Assembly: GCA_030524455.1 (NCBI GenBank)
Contig: JAUNGT010000010.1
Coordinates: 28,287 to 79,031, forward strand
Length of the DNA: 50,745 nucleotides
Source: Eubacteriales bacterium
GTDB taxonomy: Bacteria; Bacillota; Clostridia; Lachnospirales; Lachnospiraceae
Reading direction: 5' to 3'
Part shown: positions 23,865-33,145 of the stretch, in pieces
How positions within the stretch are numbered: position 1 is the stretch's first letter
Layout: each line of letters starts with the position of its first letter
The notes under the pieces: model-generated
Database searches by the model: none
What the model saw: the letters and a program-made list of their open reading frames with translations, nothing else
What the model was told of the DNA's origin: nothing
Made by a program: the position numbers and the translations under genes

Positions 23865-25351
23865 CATGCTCCTCCTTCCTCCGGCAAAAGGCCGCCCTCC
23901 GTGTAGCGGTTCGCCGCGTTCCACAGGATCCACTCCTCATAGCCCGCATCCTGCACCGCCCGGATCTGTTCCCGGATCTGCTCCGGTCCGTAAGAAATGT
24001 GCCCCTTCACCCAGGTCGCCGTAAAGTCCTGCAGCCAGGGCCGCACGACTGCCCTCACTCCCTCCTGCGGGGAAAGCGCCGCAATCTGCTCCTTGCTCAG
24101 CGAAACAGACGGCCCATTGCCTGACGCATCATTCCCGCTGACCGCATCGTTTCCGCTGACGGCTCTGTTTTCGCTGACGGCACTGTTCCCGCCTGCGGCG
24201 CTGTTTCCGCTGACCGATGCGCCCGGCCTGAGACCGGTCCTGGGATCCAGCCCGGCCAGCACCTTTTTGGAGGCCTGCATGGCCGCCAGCACCGTGTCGT
24301 AGGGCTGCGCGTCCGGCACCGGGATATTATAATTATACGGGCCATAGTGGGACGGATATACCATGGGGCTTAACGCGTCCAGATATTTCGCCAGCTCTGC
24401 ATAATCCTGCCCCACGATCTGCTGGTCCTGTACGCTGTCGATCACCACGCCGTAAACGTCCGCCGACACCGCCGCGTCCACGCGGTGTATCCGCTCCGCC
24501 GCGTAGGCTGCAAAGGCGGAGATCACTTCCGTCTTGGACTGTTCCGAGGCCTCGCTGCCAAAGTCCACCTGCTTCATGCCGCTGTCCGTGGAGAAACGCA
24601 CATAATCGAACTGCACCTCGTCAAAGCCAAGCTTCACCGCCGCCTCCGACACGTCTGCCAGATACTCCCAGATTTCCCGCCGGTAGGGATTCACCCAGGC
24701 CTGTCCGCTTTTATCGTAAAAAATGCTGCCGTCCGCATTGTGCAGGCTCCATTCCGGCACGGCCTGCGCCAGCACCGGATCCTTGAAGGCCACCACCCTG
24801 GCAATCAGGTAAATCCCCTTCTCCTTGCATCTGCGGATCAGATCCGGCATGTCCCTTACGTAAGCCTTGCAGGAGCCGATCTGCTTTGCCAGCGGCACAT
24901 CCAGGTCGCAGACCAGATATCCCTCGTCATTTTTGATATCGATCACCAGGGTGTTTAGCTCGGTCCGGTCCACCAGCTCAATCAGCCCGTCCACACCGGA
25001 GGTTCCCGCCATGGCGCCGGTCACATAAATCCCCCGCACCGGAAAATGCTCCCGCACTTCTTCGCCGAGATCCCCGTTTCCGCTCACAGAGCCGCTCTCC
25101 GGACTGTTTTCGCTCACGGAAGCGCTCTCCTGTCCGTCCCCGCCTTCGGCTGGGTCTGCGCTCTCCTGCGCCGTCTCCCGTTCGGAAGCGCTCTTAGTCT
25201 CCGCTGCCTCCGTCATCCGCGCTGTTTCCCTGGCCTGGCCGCAGCCTGACAAGGACAAGAGCAGCACGAGCAGCAGGCTAAGGCCGAGCCCCAGCGCGGC
25301 CCGAAGCCAAAAGGATCCCCGCCCTCTTTTTTCAATACCCGTAAATTTCAT
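23864..25351 (-). CDS. DUF4015-type putative glycoside hydrolase lipoprotein with VSGN repeats
   Basis: A 495-residue exported protein. A basic and hydrophobic signal peptide ends in the lipobox LSLSGCG, so it is a membrane-anchored lipoprotein. A Ser/Glu-rich linker with SVSGN follows (to about residue 95). A TIM-barrel domain of the DUF4015 family begins at VRGIYVTGAMAG, with KNDEGYLVCD, KEKGIYLIARVVAFKDP, FDEVQFDYVRF and MVYPSHYGPYNYN. The barrel is interrupted near residues 378–410 by a low-complexity tract of about five 6-residue VSGN-like units before resuming at QEGVRAVVRPWLQDFT. Its start overlaps the TrmN6-like gene by 20 bp. The substrate is unknown; a cell-wall or exopolysaccharide role is plausible for the family. 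Confidence 0.85.
   Translation of the reverse strand: MKFTGIEKRGRGSFWLRAALGLGLSLLLVLLLSLSGCGQARETARMTEAAETKSASERETAQESADPAEGGDGQESASVSENSPESGSVSGNGDLGEEVREHFPVRGIYVTGAMAGTSGVDGLIELVDRTELNTLVIDIKNDEGYLVCDLDVPLAKQIGSCKAYVRDMPDLIRRCKEKGIYLIARVVAFKDPVLAQAVPEWSLHNADGSIFYDKSGQAWVNPYRREIWEYLADVSEAAVKLGFDEVQFDYVRFSTDSGMKQVDFGSEASEQSKTEVISAFAAYAAERIHRVDAAVSADVYGVVIDSVQDQQIVGQDYAELAKYLDALSPMVYPSHYGPYNYNIPVPDAQPYDTVLAAMQASKKVLAGLDPRTGLRPGASVSGNSAAGGNSAVSENRAVSGNDAVSGNDASGNGPSVSLSKEQIAALSPQEGVRAVVRPWLQDFTATWVKGHISYGPEQIREQIRAVQDAGYEEWILWNAANRYTEGGLLPEEGGA
24132..24221 (-). repeat. Five 18-bp tandem units encoding VSGN-like hexapeptides
   Basis: Units begin at 24132, 24150, 24168, 24186 and 24204, each near TTTCCGCTGACGGCNCTG on the plus strand. 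They keep the frame of the DUF4015 lipoprotein and encode AVSGND-like hexapeptides. Flanking partial copies are seen, and related codons recur in the N-terminal linker near 25075–25120. Confidence 0.8.
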
Positions 25352-26138
25352 AAATTTCCTCCGTATAAACCCCCGGCTCCCGGTAAATAATCAGCGGCCG
25401 CTCCACCTGCAGCCGGGACCGTCCGCCCCGCACCGCCTGCAAAAGCACCATGTTCGGCTCCCGGTCCGCATAAGGGTAAACCAGCTGCATCCGTTTGGGC
25501 TCCAGCCGGTATTTTGCCAGCGTCACCATGATCTCCGCCAGGCGGAACGGGCGGTGCACCAAAAAGAGGCTGCCGCCCGGGGCAAGCACCCGCGCGGTCT
25601 GCGCGGCCACGTCCTCAAAGGTACACAAAAGCTCATGCCGCGCGATGGCCTTGGGCGCGTCCGGATTCGTCAGTCCGTGCTTCCCGATCATATAGGGCGG
25701 ATTGCAGGTCACAACGTCAAAAGAAGCAGCCGAAAAAAGCTCACCTGCTTCCTTAATATCTCCCTGTATGATGGAAATGCGCTCCTCCAGCCCGTTTAAG
25801 GCCACGCTGCGCCGCGCCATGTCCGCGCTGTCCTTCTGGATCTCCAGCCCGGTCAGCCGGGCGGCTTTTGTCCGCGCCGAGAGAAGCAGCGGGATAATCC
25901 CCGTGCCCGTCCCCAGATCCAGAAGCGCTGCGCCCGGCTTTACCGCTCCTGCCGCAAAGCCGGCCAAAAGCACCGCGTCCATCCCGAAGCAGAACCGCTC
26001 GCGGTCCTGGATAATGCGCAGTCCATTGCGCTGCAGATCATCGATCCGCTCGCCGGGCCGAAGCGCGATCCCGCCATTTGACGCCGGCAGGCTGCCGCAG
26101 CCCGCCGTTCCCGCTTTCCTGTCCTTCTCCTCAGTCAT
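25332..26138 (-). CDS. TrmN6-like tRNA (adenine-N6) methyltransferase
   Basis: A 268-residue SAM-dependent methylase of the YfiC/TrmN6 group, which methylates A37 of tRNA-Val in enterobacteria. Residues before about 60 read LRIIQDRERFCFGMDAVLL. Motif I is LLDLGTGTGIIPLLL and the amino-methylase signature DVVTCNPPYM is in the middle. The start overlaps the ricT stop by 8 bp and its own end overlaps the DUF4015 lipoprotein start, so it is part of the same operon, as in many Clostridia. The tRNA target is inferred from the family. Confidence 0.9.
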   Translation of the reverse strand: MTEEKDRKAGTAGCGSLPASNGGIALRPGERIDDLQRNGLRIIQDRERFCFGMDAVLLAGFAAGAVKPGAALLDLGTGTGIIPLLLSARTKAARLTGLEIQKDSADMARRSVALNGLEERISIIQGDIKEAGELFSAASFDVVTCNPPYMIGKHGLTNPDAPKAIARHELLCTFEDVAAQTARVLAPGGSLFLVHRPFRLAEIMVTLAKYRLEPKRMQLVYPYADREPNMVLLQAVRGGRSRLQVERPLIIYREPGVYTEEIYEIYGY

Positions 26139-27051
26139 CCAGCTTCGACTTTCCTTCCTTTTTCTCCTCGCGCTCCAGCTTCTCCAGCTCCTTCAAATCG
26201 CGGTCGTCGGAGCTGTCATTTTTGCGCCCCTTGCCGTGCCGGCGGCGGAATCTCAGCTGATCCGCCCGGTACTCGCGGATCTCCTTCTCGTCGTTGACCT
26301 CCACGACCACCTTCACCATCTGGCGCAGCACGTTCACCGCGGATACCTCTCCGCGCAGTCCGTCGTCGGTTGTCACATAATCGCCGGTGTTGGGCAGCCT
26401 GCGGTTTAAGTCCTCGTAGGTCTCCTCCTCGTGCTTTAAGCAGCACATCAGCCGTCCGCATACGCCGGAGATCTTGGCCGGGTTCAGGGAAAGATTCTGC
26501 TCCTTCGCCATCTTGATGGACACCGGAATAAAATCGGACAGATGGCTGTGACAGCAGAGCACCCGCCCGCAGATGCCGATGCCTCCGAGAATCTTCGTCT
26601 CATCCCGCACGCCGATCTGGCGCAGCTCGATGCGCGTCCGGAAAATACTCGCAAGGTCCTTCACCAGCTCCCGGAAATCCACACGGCCGTCCGCCGTAAA
26701 ATAAAACAGTACCTTATTATTGTCAAAGGTGTATTCCGCATCGATCAGCTTCATCTCCAGGCCGTGCCTGGCGATCTTTTCCTTGCAGATTTTGAAGGCT
26801 TCCTTCTCCTTTAGCTTGTTGCCTGCCTCCTGCTCGTCGTCCCGCTCCGTGGCGATCCTGAGCACCGGCTTTAAGGGCTGCACCACCTTGCCCTCCGGCA
26901 CCTCCCTGGGATCTCCCACGACCGTGCCGTACTCCACGCCCCGGGCCGTCTCCACAATCACATGGTCGCCTCTTTTTACCTGAAAGCGCAGCGGGTCGAA
27001 ATAATAAATCTTACCCGCCGTGCGGAATCTCACTCCGATAATCTTTGCCAT
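26131..27051 (-). CDS. ricT: PSP1-domain regulator RicT (YaaT)
   Basis: A 306-residue cytoplasmic protein of the PSP1/RicT family, part of the RicAFT complex that in Bacillus affects mRNA processing and phosphorelay output. It opens with IIGVRFRTAGKIYYFDP. Two conserved cysteine clusters, GICGRVLCCHSHL and SGVCGRLMCCLKHE, are the expected iron–sulfur ligands. The C-terminal ~35 residues are a highly charged Lys/Glu/Arg tail. GGAGG precedes the ATG. It follows holB closely, the conserved holB–yaaT order of Firmicutes. Confidence 0.95.
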   Translation of the reverse strand: MAKIIGVRFRTAGKIYYFDPLRFQVKRGDHVIVETARGVEYGTVVGDPREVPEGKVVQPLKPVLRIATERDDEQEAGNKLKEKEAFKICKEKIARHGLEMKLIDAEYTFDNNKVLFYFTADGRVDFRELVKDLASIFRTRIELRQIGVRDETKILGGIGICGRVLCCHSHLSDFIPVSIKMAKEQNLSLNPAKISGVCGRLMCCLKHEEETYEDLNRRLPNTGDYVTTDDGLRGEVSAVNVLRQMVKVVVEVNDEKEIREYRADQLRFRRRHGKGRKNDSSDDRDLKELEKLEREEKKEGKSKLDD

Positions 27052-27067
27052 CTATCAACCTCCATGA

Positions 27068-28060
27068 TCAGGTATTCTCCTGAATCGTCAAAAGCAGAAG
27101 CTCCATCGTCAGATCAAAGCTGACGTTGGCCGAAAGCCTGGACTTCGCCTTTTCCAGCGCGTCCAGGATCTTCTCCAACCCCTCGTAGGAGCTCCTGTCC
27201 GCCACCCTTTTAATATACTGTATTTCCTCCCTGAAAATCAAGCAGTTTGCGTCGTTCGTCGCCTTAAACATCAGCACGTCCCGATACCACACGGAAAAAA
27301 TGTCCAGATAATCCGTCACATCCAGCTGATATTCCGAAATTTTCCGGATCGCCGCCACGATATCCGGAATGTCCATCTCCCGGATATATTTCAGCAGGCT
27401 GACGGCCTCCTCCTTCACCCGGTCGAACTCCTCGCCGGAGGCCAAAAGCTTCGCCTGGCCGATATTTCCCCGGGCGAAGGCCGTGCACACCTTGGCCTTA
27501 TAATCCGGCACCTGCAGCGTCTCCATCAGATATTTTTTCACCAGATCGTCCCGCACGGGGCGCATGTTCAGCACCACGCAGCGGCTCAGAATCGTGGGAA
27601 GCAGGGCTTCCACGCCGGAGGTCATAATCAGGATCACCGCGTACTCCGGCGGCTCCTCCAGCGTCTTTAACAAAGCGTTCTGGGCCTGCACCGTCATCTT
27701 CTCCCCCTCCGCGATCAGATAGACCTTCCGGGGGCCCTGATAGGGCTTGATGCCGACGTCGTTGTTGATCTGGCTGCGGATATCCTCCACGCTGATGGTA
27801 TTGGGCTTCTCATGCGTCAGCCGGATGATATCGGGATGATTGCCGGAGAGCGCCTGCCGGCAGGAGCGGCACCGCTGGCAGGGCTTTTCCCCCTCGCCCT
27901 CGCACTGCAGCGCCATGGCAAAGATTTTCGCAATAAACTCCTTGCCGGAGTTGCGCTCCCCGCTGATGATGTAGGCATGGGAAACCTTTCCCAGCCGCAG
28001 GGCCGTCTCCAGATGCTCTTTCATCTGCTCCTGACCGATGATATCGTGAAAATCTGCCAT
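27068..28060 (-). CDS. holB: DNA polymerase III delta-prime subunit
   Basis: A 330-residue clamp-loader subunit. It has an AAA+-like N-terminus whose P-loop is degenerate (SGERNSGKEF, no Ser/Thr after Lys), as expected for delta-prime, and a zinc module with four Cys around PCQRCRSCRQALSGNHPD. The arginine-finger motif ILSRCVVLNM comes later. It begins with IIGQEQMKEHLETAL, where family members commonly read GQ. It sits directly upstream of ricT and downstream of a guanylate-kinase-like gene, in the position following tmk in Bacillus. Confidence 0.95.
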   Translation of the reverse strand: MADFHDIIGQEQMKEHLETALRLGKVSHAYIISGERNSGKEFIAKIFAMALQCEGEGEKPCQRCRSCRQALSGNHPDIIRLTHEKPNTISVEDIRSQINNDVGIKPYQGPRKVYLIAEGEKMTVQAQNALLKTLEEPPEYAVILIMTSGVEALLPTILSRCVVLNMRPVRDDLVKKYLMETLQVPDYKAKVCTAFARGNIGQAKLLASGEEFDRVKEEAVSLLKYIREMDIPDIVAAIRKISEYQLDVTDYLDIFSVWYRDVLMFKATNDANCLIFREEIQYIKRVADRSSYEGLEKILDALEKAKSRLSANVSFDLTMELLLLTIQENT

Positions 28061-28081
28061 CTTAACTCCTCCTCTCAGCCT

Positions 28082-28666
28082 TTACGCTTGCCGGATAAAC
28101 GCGCGGATCTCCTCCAGGCAATCCTCCAGCACCGTATTGTCAAAGCGCCTTGTCACGCCGGCCCTGGCCAGCTTTTCCTCCGAAAAATCCTCCGTGTCCG
28201 CCAGAAAGCGCCGGCACAGTTCGGTATATTTGGGGCTGTCCTGGGCCCGTTCCCGATCCAGCGCCCGCTGCAGGCGCAGGCCGTCGTCAATGTCGATATA
28301 AACCGGCTCTGCCGCGCCGTCGCCGTAGTAGGCGCGCAGAGCCCGGAAGGATTCCAGCGTCCCCACCATCAGATAATTACAGTTTGCCAGATCCACCTGC
28401 CCGTCGTCCACTGTAAAATAATTCCAGGGGCCGCAGGCGGTGAGGTAGCAGCGCCGCTCGATCACCTTCCCGGCCCTTTCCAGCTCTGCAAGCCCGGCCT
28501 CGTCCGTGAAAAAATATTCCCGGCCGTTTTGTTCGCCGCTGCGCATGGGACGCGTGGTGTAGGGCACCAGCGTGCGCAGGGAAAGCCTCCGGTCCTCCAG
28601 GAGCCTGCGGTATATGGTATCCTTGCCGGAGGCGCTTTTCCCCATGATATAAAAGATCTTTCCCAT
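28082..28666 (-). CDS. Guanylate kinase-like P-loop protein
   Basis: A 194-residue nucleotide kinase-like protein. The P-loop is FYIMGKSASGKDTIYRRL at the N-terminus, and the nucleotide-monophosphate-binding segment reads VPYTTRPMRSGEQNGREYFF, matching guanylate kinases. The later lid region is less conserved, so it may be a divergent paralogue rather than the essential Gmk. It lies three bases after the glycerol-kinase stop, with GGAGGG about 14 bases before the ATG, and precedes holB by 21 bp. In Bacillus the corresponding slot holds thymidylate kinase. Confidence 0.85.
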   Translation of the reverse strand: MGKIFYIMGKSASGKDTIYRRLLEDRRLSLRTLVPYTTRPMRSGEQNGREYFFTDEAGLAELERAGKVIERRCYLTACGPWNYFTVDDGQVDLANCNYLMVGTLESFRALRAYYGDGAAEPVYIDIDDGLRLQRALDRERAQDSPKYTELCRRFLADTEDFSEEKLARAGVTRRFDNTVLEDCLEEIRAFIRQA

Positions 28667-28669
28667 CGC

Positions 28670-30172
28670 TTAAATATCGCCCTCCCCGGCCAGATACAGG
28701 GCCGCGCGCACCGCCCTTTTCCAGCCGTCAAGGAGCCGGTCCCTTCCGCTCTTTTCCATCACGGGGGCAAAGGTGCGCTCCAGCGCCCAGTTGGCGCGGA
28801 TGTCCTCCTTGTCCTTCCAGAAGCCCGTCGCAAGCCCCGCCAGATAAGCCGCGCCCAGCGCGGTCGTCTCGATGCACTCCGGCCGCAGCACATGCTTCTG
28901 CAGAATGTCCGACTGAAACTGCATGAGAAAATCGTTGGCGCTGGCGCCGCCGTCCACCCGCAGCGCGTCCAGCTCCATGCCCGCGTCCTTCTCCATGGCC
29001 TCAATCACCTCCTGGGTCTGGTAAGCCAGAGATTCCAGCGCCGCCCGGATAAAATGCTCCTTGGAGGTGCCCCGGGTCAGTCCGGTCACAATGCCCCTGG
29101 CGTAAGGATTCCAATAGGGAGCTCCCAGGCCGGTGAAGGCGGGCACCACATAGACGCCGCCGGTGTCCTCCACCGCTGCAGCGTACTCCTCGGACTGGGG
29201 CGCGCTCCGGATCATCCGCATCTCGTCCCGCAGCCACTGGAGGGCGGCCCCCGCCACGAACACGCTGCCCTCCAGGGCATAGCGCGCCTCGCTTCCGTCT
29301 GTCGCCGCGATCGTGGTCAGAAGCCCGTTCTCGGAGCGAATCGGCTGACTTCCCGTGTTCATCAGCAGAAAACAGCCTGTCCCGTATGTATTCTTGGCCT
29401 CGCCGGCGTCAAAGCAGCACTGTCCAAACAGCGCCGCCTGCTGATCCCCGGCCGCGCCGCAGATGGGGATCTCCCCGCCGATCACGGACTCCTCGGTCAC
29501 GCCGAACAGCCCGCTGGAGGGCAGAACCGCAGGCAGCATACTCTCCGGAATCCCGAAATAGTCCAGAAGCTCCCGGTCCCACTCCCTCTTATAAATATCA
29601 AACAGCATGGTGCGGGAGGCATTGGTGTAATCCGTGACAAACGACTTGCCCTTCGTCAGATTCCAGATCAGCCAGGTGTCCACGGTGCCGAAGGCCAGCT
29701 CCCCGCTCTCGGCCAGCTGCCGCGCCCCCTCTGCGTTGTCCAGGATCCAGGCGATCTTTGTGGCCGAAAAATAGGCGTCCGGCACCAGTCCGGTGCGCTC
29801 CCTCACCACCCGGTCAAAGCCCTCTCTTTTGAGCGCGTCGATCCGGTCCGCCGTCCGGCGGCACTGCCAGACGATGGCGGGATACACCGGCTTTCCCGTC
29901 CTTTTGGAGAAACAGATCGTCGTCTCCCTCTGGTTCGTAATGCCGATGGCGGCGATATCCTCCGCTCCCGCGCCGATCTTTCCCATGGCCTCCACCGCCA
30001 CGGAAAGCTGCGAGGACCAGATCTCCATCGGATTATGCTCCACCCAGCCCGGCTGCGGGTAATACTGTGCAAATTCCTTCTGCGCCACGGAACAGACCTT
30101 TCCCCCGCGGTCGAACAGAATACAGCGGGAGCTGGTGGTCCCCTGATCCAGCGCCATCACATATTTTTTCAT
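28670..30172 (-). CDS. glpK: Glycerol kinase
   Basis: A 500-residue FGGY kinase that phosphorylates glycerol to sn-glycerol 3-phosphate. It has the canonical N-terminus [21 protein letters not shown], glycerol-contact motifs ITNQRETT and [34 protein letters not shown], and [19 protein letters not shown] near the C-terminus. The ATG at 30172 follows GGGAGG; longer readings have no ribosome-binding site. A hairpin separates it from pyruvate kinase upstream. No glycerol facilitator or glycerol-3-phosphate dehydrogenase is adjacent, which is unusual. Confidence 0.96.
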   Translation of the reverse strand: MKKYVMALDQGTTSSRCILFDRGGKVCSVAQKEFAQYYPQPGWVEHNPMEIWSSQLSVAVEAMGKIGAGAEDIAAIGITNQRETTICFSKRTGKPVYPAIVWQCRRTADRIDALKREGFDRVVRERTGLVPDAYFSATKIAWILDNAEGARQLAESGELAFGTVDTWLIWNLTKGKSFVTDYTNASRTMLFDIYKREWDRELLDYFGIPESMLPAVLPSSGLFGVTEESVIGGEIPICGAAGDQQAALFGQCCFDAGEAKNTYGTGCFLLMNTGSQPIRSENGLLTTIAATDGSEARYALEGSVFVAGAALQWLRDEMRMIRSAPQSEEYAAAVEDTGGVYVVPAFTGLGAPYWNPYARGIVTGLTRGTSKEHFIRAALESLAYQTQEVIEAMEKDAGMELDALRVDGGASANDFLMQFQSDILQKHVLRPECIETTALGAAYLAGLATGFWKDKEDIRANWALERTFAPVMEKSGRDRLLDGWKRAVRAALYLAGEGDI

Positions 30173-30227
30173 CCCCGATACCTCCCTGAAGAGATCAACA
30201 GAACGTACATCCTGTGATATAAGAACA

Positions 30228-30262
30228 GGGCCGCCGCCCTGAAACACTCAGTGCGGCGGCCC
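30228..30262 (-). terminator. GC-rich hairpin after pyruvate kinase
   Basis: GGGCCGCCGC (30228–30237) and GCGGCGGCCC (30253–30262) pair perfectly around a 15-nt loop; on the minus strand TGTTCTTATAT follows. It lies between pyk and glpK. Confidence 0.6.
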
Positions 30263-30275
30263 CGGATAAGCTTCT

Positions 30276-31700
30276 TTAAACCTCTACTATGCGCAGCATG
30301 TTTGTCTTGCCGGAAATGCCCAGAGGCATTCCTGCGGTCAGTACAACCTTGTCGCCCTTCTTCACATAGCCGGCTTCCAGAGCCGCATTGACTGCCTCGC
30401 GGAACAGATCCTCCTGGGTGTTCTCCTCCGCAATCAGCAGAGGGCTTACGCCCCACTGCAGGTTCATCTGGCGCCATACCAGACGGCTGGTGGTGCAGGC
30501 GATAATCGGGCAGGTAGGCTTGAACCGTGCCACCATGCTGGAGGTAAAGCCGGACATGGAGACCGGAATGATTGCCGCCGCATTCAGGTCGGTCGCAATC
30601 GTGCAGGTCGCATGGCAGATGGAGGTGGTGATATCCTGCGGCTGATTCAGCAGCGCCAGGCCCGCCTTGCGCATCCGTCCAATATAGTCGATATCCTGCT
30701 CTGCGCGCTCCGCGATACGCACCATCGCCTGAAGGGCCTCCAGCGGGTAATCGCCGTTTGCAGTCTCGCCGGACAGCATGATGCCGGTCGTTCCGTCGTA
30801 GATGGCGTTCGCCACGTCCGTCGCCTCCGCACGGGTCGGGCGGGGATGATGGATCATGGAATCCAGCATCTGGGTCGCGGTGATCACGTTCTTGCCGGCC
30901 GCTACCGTCAGCTTGATGATACGCTTCTGCACGATCGGCACTTCCTCCATGGGGATCTCAACGCCCATGTCGCCGCGGGCAACCATGATACCGTCGGATA
31001 CCTCGATGATCTCCTCCAGGTTCTGGATCCCCTGCTGGCTCTCGATCTTGGAGATGATCTGAATCTTGGAGTTGTACTGCTTTAAGATCTCGCGGATCTC
31101 CAGCACGTCCTCCTTGCTGCGGACAAAGGAAGCCGCGATAAAGTCAAAGCCCTTCTCGCAGGCATAAATGATATCCGCTCTGTCCTTGTCGTCGATAAAA
31201 GGAAGGTTCAGCTTTACGCCGGGAACGTTCACTCCCTTGTGGTTGGAGATGGGGCCACCGTTCATAACGGTGCAGACGATCTCGGTGCCGTTTACAACCT
31301 CCTCCACCTTCAGACCGATCAGACCGTCGTCCAGAAGGATGGAATCGCCGGGCTTTACATCGCCGGGCAGGTTCTTGTAGGTGATGGTGGCGCGCTCATT
31401 GGTGCCCATGATCTCCTCGGTGGTCAGTGTGAACTTCTGGCCGCTCTTGAGCTCGGTCTTGCCGCCCTCAAAATCGCGCAGACGGATCTCGGGGCCTCTG
31501 GTATCCAGAAGGACTGCCACGGGCAGGTTCAGCTCACGGCTGATTCTTCTGACTCTCTCCAGCTTGCGTCCATGCTCCTCATGGTCGCCGTGGGAAAAGT
31601 TAAATCTCGCCACGTTCATTCCTGCCAGGATAATCTTGCGAAGAATATCTTCTTCCTGAGATGCAGGACCAATCGTACAAATAATTTTTGTCTTTCTCAT
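30276..31700 (-). CDS. pyk: Pyruvate kinase
   Basis: A 474-residue glycolytic enzyme making pyruvate and ATP from phosphoenolpyruvate. It opens with RKTKIICTIGPASQ. The substrate/metal region includes MNVARFNFSHGDHEEHG, the active-site helix reads IMVARGDMGVEIP, and ATQMLDSMIHHPRPTRAEA follows. The length is that of the core enzyme; the extra C-terminal PEP-utiliser domain of Bacillus Pyk is absent. The start codon overlaps the decarboxylase stop as ATGA and AAAGGAG lies inside that gene, so synthesis is coupled to it. Confidence 0.97.
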   Translation of the reverse strand: MRKTKIICTIGPASQEEDILRKIILAGMNVARFNFSHGDHEEHGRKLERVRRISRELNLPVAVLLDTRGPEIRLRDFEGGKTELKSGQKFTLTTEEIMGTNERATITYKNLPGDVKPGDSILLDDGLIGLKVEEVVNGTEIVCTVMNGGPISNHKGVNVPGVKLNLPFIDDKDRADIIYACEKGFDFIAASFVRSKEDVLEIREILKQYNSKIQIISKIESQQGIQNLEEIIEVSDGIMVARGDMGVEIPMEEVPIVQKRIIKLTVAAGKNVITATQMLDSMIHHPRPTRAEATDVANAIYDGTTGIMLSGETANGDYPLEALQAMVRIAERAEQDIDYIGRMRKAGLALLNQPQDITTSICHATCTIATDLNAAAIIPVSMSGFTSSMVARFKPTCPIIACTTSRLVWRQMNLQWGVSPLLIAEENTQEDLFREAVNAALEAGYVKKGDKVVLTAGMPLGISGKTNMLRIVEV

Positions 31701-33145
31701 CGTGTCTCTCCTTTACATCGTTTGAGTATTGTTATGGCGCCATCCTCCACCCCCTGCAGGGGCAGATTCTGCCGCTCGTAACGCCTGATCATATCTGCGG
31801 CCTCCCGGCTGATCCGTTCTCCGGGCGCCACAATGGGGATCCCCGGCGGATACAGATTGATAAAGCCTCCGGAAATGCTCCCCACCGCCTCCGAAAGGGC
31901 TCTGCGTTCCTTCGGGGCGTCCAGCGCCTCCGAAAGCGTCGCCGCCGCCTCCAGCCTGGGGGAAGCGTAAGAAAGCTCCGCTTTTTTTTGTATCCCGCCA
32001 AAAGGCTGTCCGTCCAGCTCCCACAGGGCGTCCGCCAGCCGCGTCCAGCCCTCCCGGGTATCGCAGCAGGTCATGATCGCCGTCACAGAATCGCCGGCGG
32101 CCATCTCCATCTGCAAATGATACCGCTCTAAAAGAATATCGTAAAATTGTCTCCCGGTCAAACACATTTTAGAGGTTTCAATCAAAATTTTCCCCGGATC
32201 CATCAAAAAATCAGAAAATCCGGAATTTTGAACCTCTTCGGGCCCCGGATAGGTCCCCGCTGTCAGCACCCGAAGCCGCTTCAGGCCCCGGCAGCGCTCC
32301 AGAAATTCCTCCCTGTCCCGGAAAAAATTCCGCCACAGGCAGACGCCTTTTTCCTCCACGGCGGCACAACAGTCATCCATCGAGGCCATCAGCAGATAGG
32401 AAGGCGAGCTCGTCTGATAAATGCTCTCAAACAGCCGCAGCCGCTCCGGATCGATCCGTCCGCCCCGCTCCAGAAGGAGCGCTGTCTGGGTCAGGCAGGG
32501 CATCGTCTTGTGCAGGCTCACCACCGTCAGATCCGCTCCCAGCCGCACCGGGCTTTCCGGGAAATCCGGATGCAGCCCGAAATGCGCCCCGTGGGCCGCG
32601 TCCACAATCAGCGGAAGCCCTTTTTGATGAACAAGCTCTGCGATCGCCCCCACATCCGACACGATACCGTCGTAGGTCGGCGAGGTGATCAGAACCGCCT
32701 CTGCATCCGGATGCTCCTCCAGCGCCCGCTCAACCTGTCCGGGCGTCACCGCCGCCGCAAGCTGCAGGGGCGGCAGCGTGCCCGGATAAATATAGGAGGT
32801 TTTCAGACGGCGCAGATAAGCGCCGTGATAAACCGCCCTGTGGCAGTTTCGGGCCATCAGCAGCCGTCCGCCCTCCGGAACCGCTGCGGATATCGCCGTC
32901 AGAAGCCCTGCCGTACTCCCGTTTACGCTGTAATAGCAGCGGTCCGCGCCGTAAAGGGCCGCCATCCGCTCCTGGGCCCGGCGCAGGAGCCCCTCCGGCG
33001 CGTGGAGATTGTCAAAGCCCTCGATCTCCGTGATATCCGTCCGGGAAAACGGCGTCGTCCTCCGCTTGTGCCCCGGCATATGATAAGGATAATAATCGCT
33101 CCGGGCATAAGCCTCCAGCCGCTCCTGCAGCGTCAGTGTCCTCAC
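31697..33145 (-). CDS. Orn/Lys/Arg decarboxylase-family PLP protein (YaaO/SpeA-like)
   Basis: A 482-residue fold-type I PLP enzyme of the small Firmicutes arginine/lysine/ornithine decarboxylase group. The N-terminus has YYPYHMPGHKRR, then TEIEGFDNLHAPEG and YYSVNGSTAGLLTAISA. The cofactor-site Asp is in LPLIVDAAHGAHFG, and VVSLHKTMPCLTQTA carries the Schiff-base lysine. The C-terminal domain ends RYERQNLPLQGVEDGAI. I use a GTG start at 33145: AAGGAGG precedes it and it overlaps the HD gene stop by four bases, whereas the longer frame lacks a ribosome-binding site. It likely makes agmatine or cadaverine-type polyamines; the exact substrate is unknown. Confidence 0.9.
   Translation of the reverse strand: MRTLTLQERLEAYARSDYYPYHMPGHKRRTTPFSRTDITEIEGFDNLHAPEGLLRRAQERMAALYGADRCYYSVNGSTAGLLTAISAAVPEGGRLLMARNCHRAVYHGAYLRRLKTSYIYPGTLPPLQLAAAVTPGQVERALEEHPDAEAVLITSPTYDGIVSDVGAIAELVHQKGLPLIVDAAHGAHFGLHPDFPESPVRLGADLTVVSLHKTMPCLTQTALLLERGGRIDPERLRLFESIYQTSSPSYLLMASMDDCCAAVEEKGVCLWRNFFRDREEFLERCRGLKRLRVLTAGTYPGPEEVQNSGFSDFLMDPGKILIETSKMCLTGRQFYDILLERYHLQMEMAAGDSVTAIMTCCDTREGWTRLADALWELDGQPFGGIQKKAELSYASPRLEAAATLSEALDAPKERRALSEAVGSISGGFINLYPPGIPIVAPGERISREAADMIRRYERQNLPLQGVEDGAITILKRCKGETR

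Noticed and set aside
27812..30217. 801-codon plus-strand frame opposite glpK, the guanylate-kinase-like gene and holB
   Set aside because: It mirrors real genes with strong motifs and ribosome-binding sites, and its translation is Arg/Pro/His-rich without domains.
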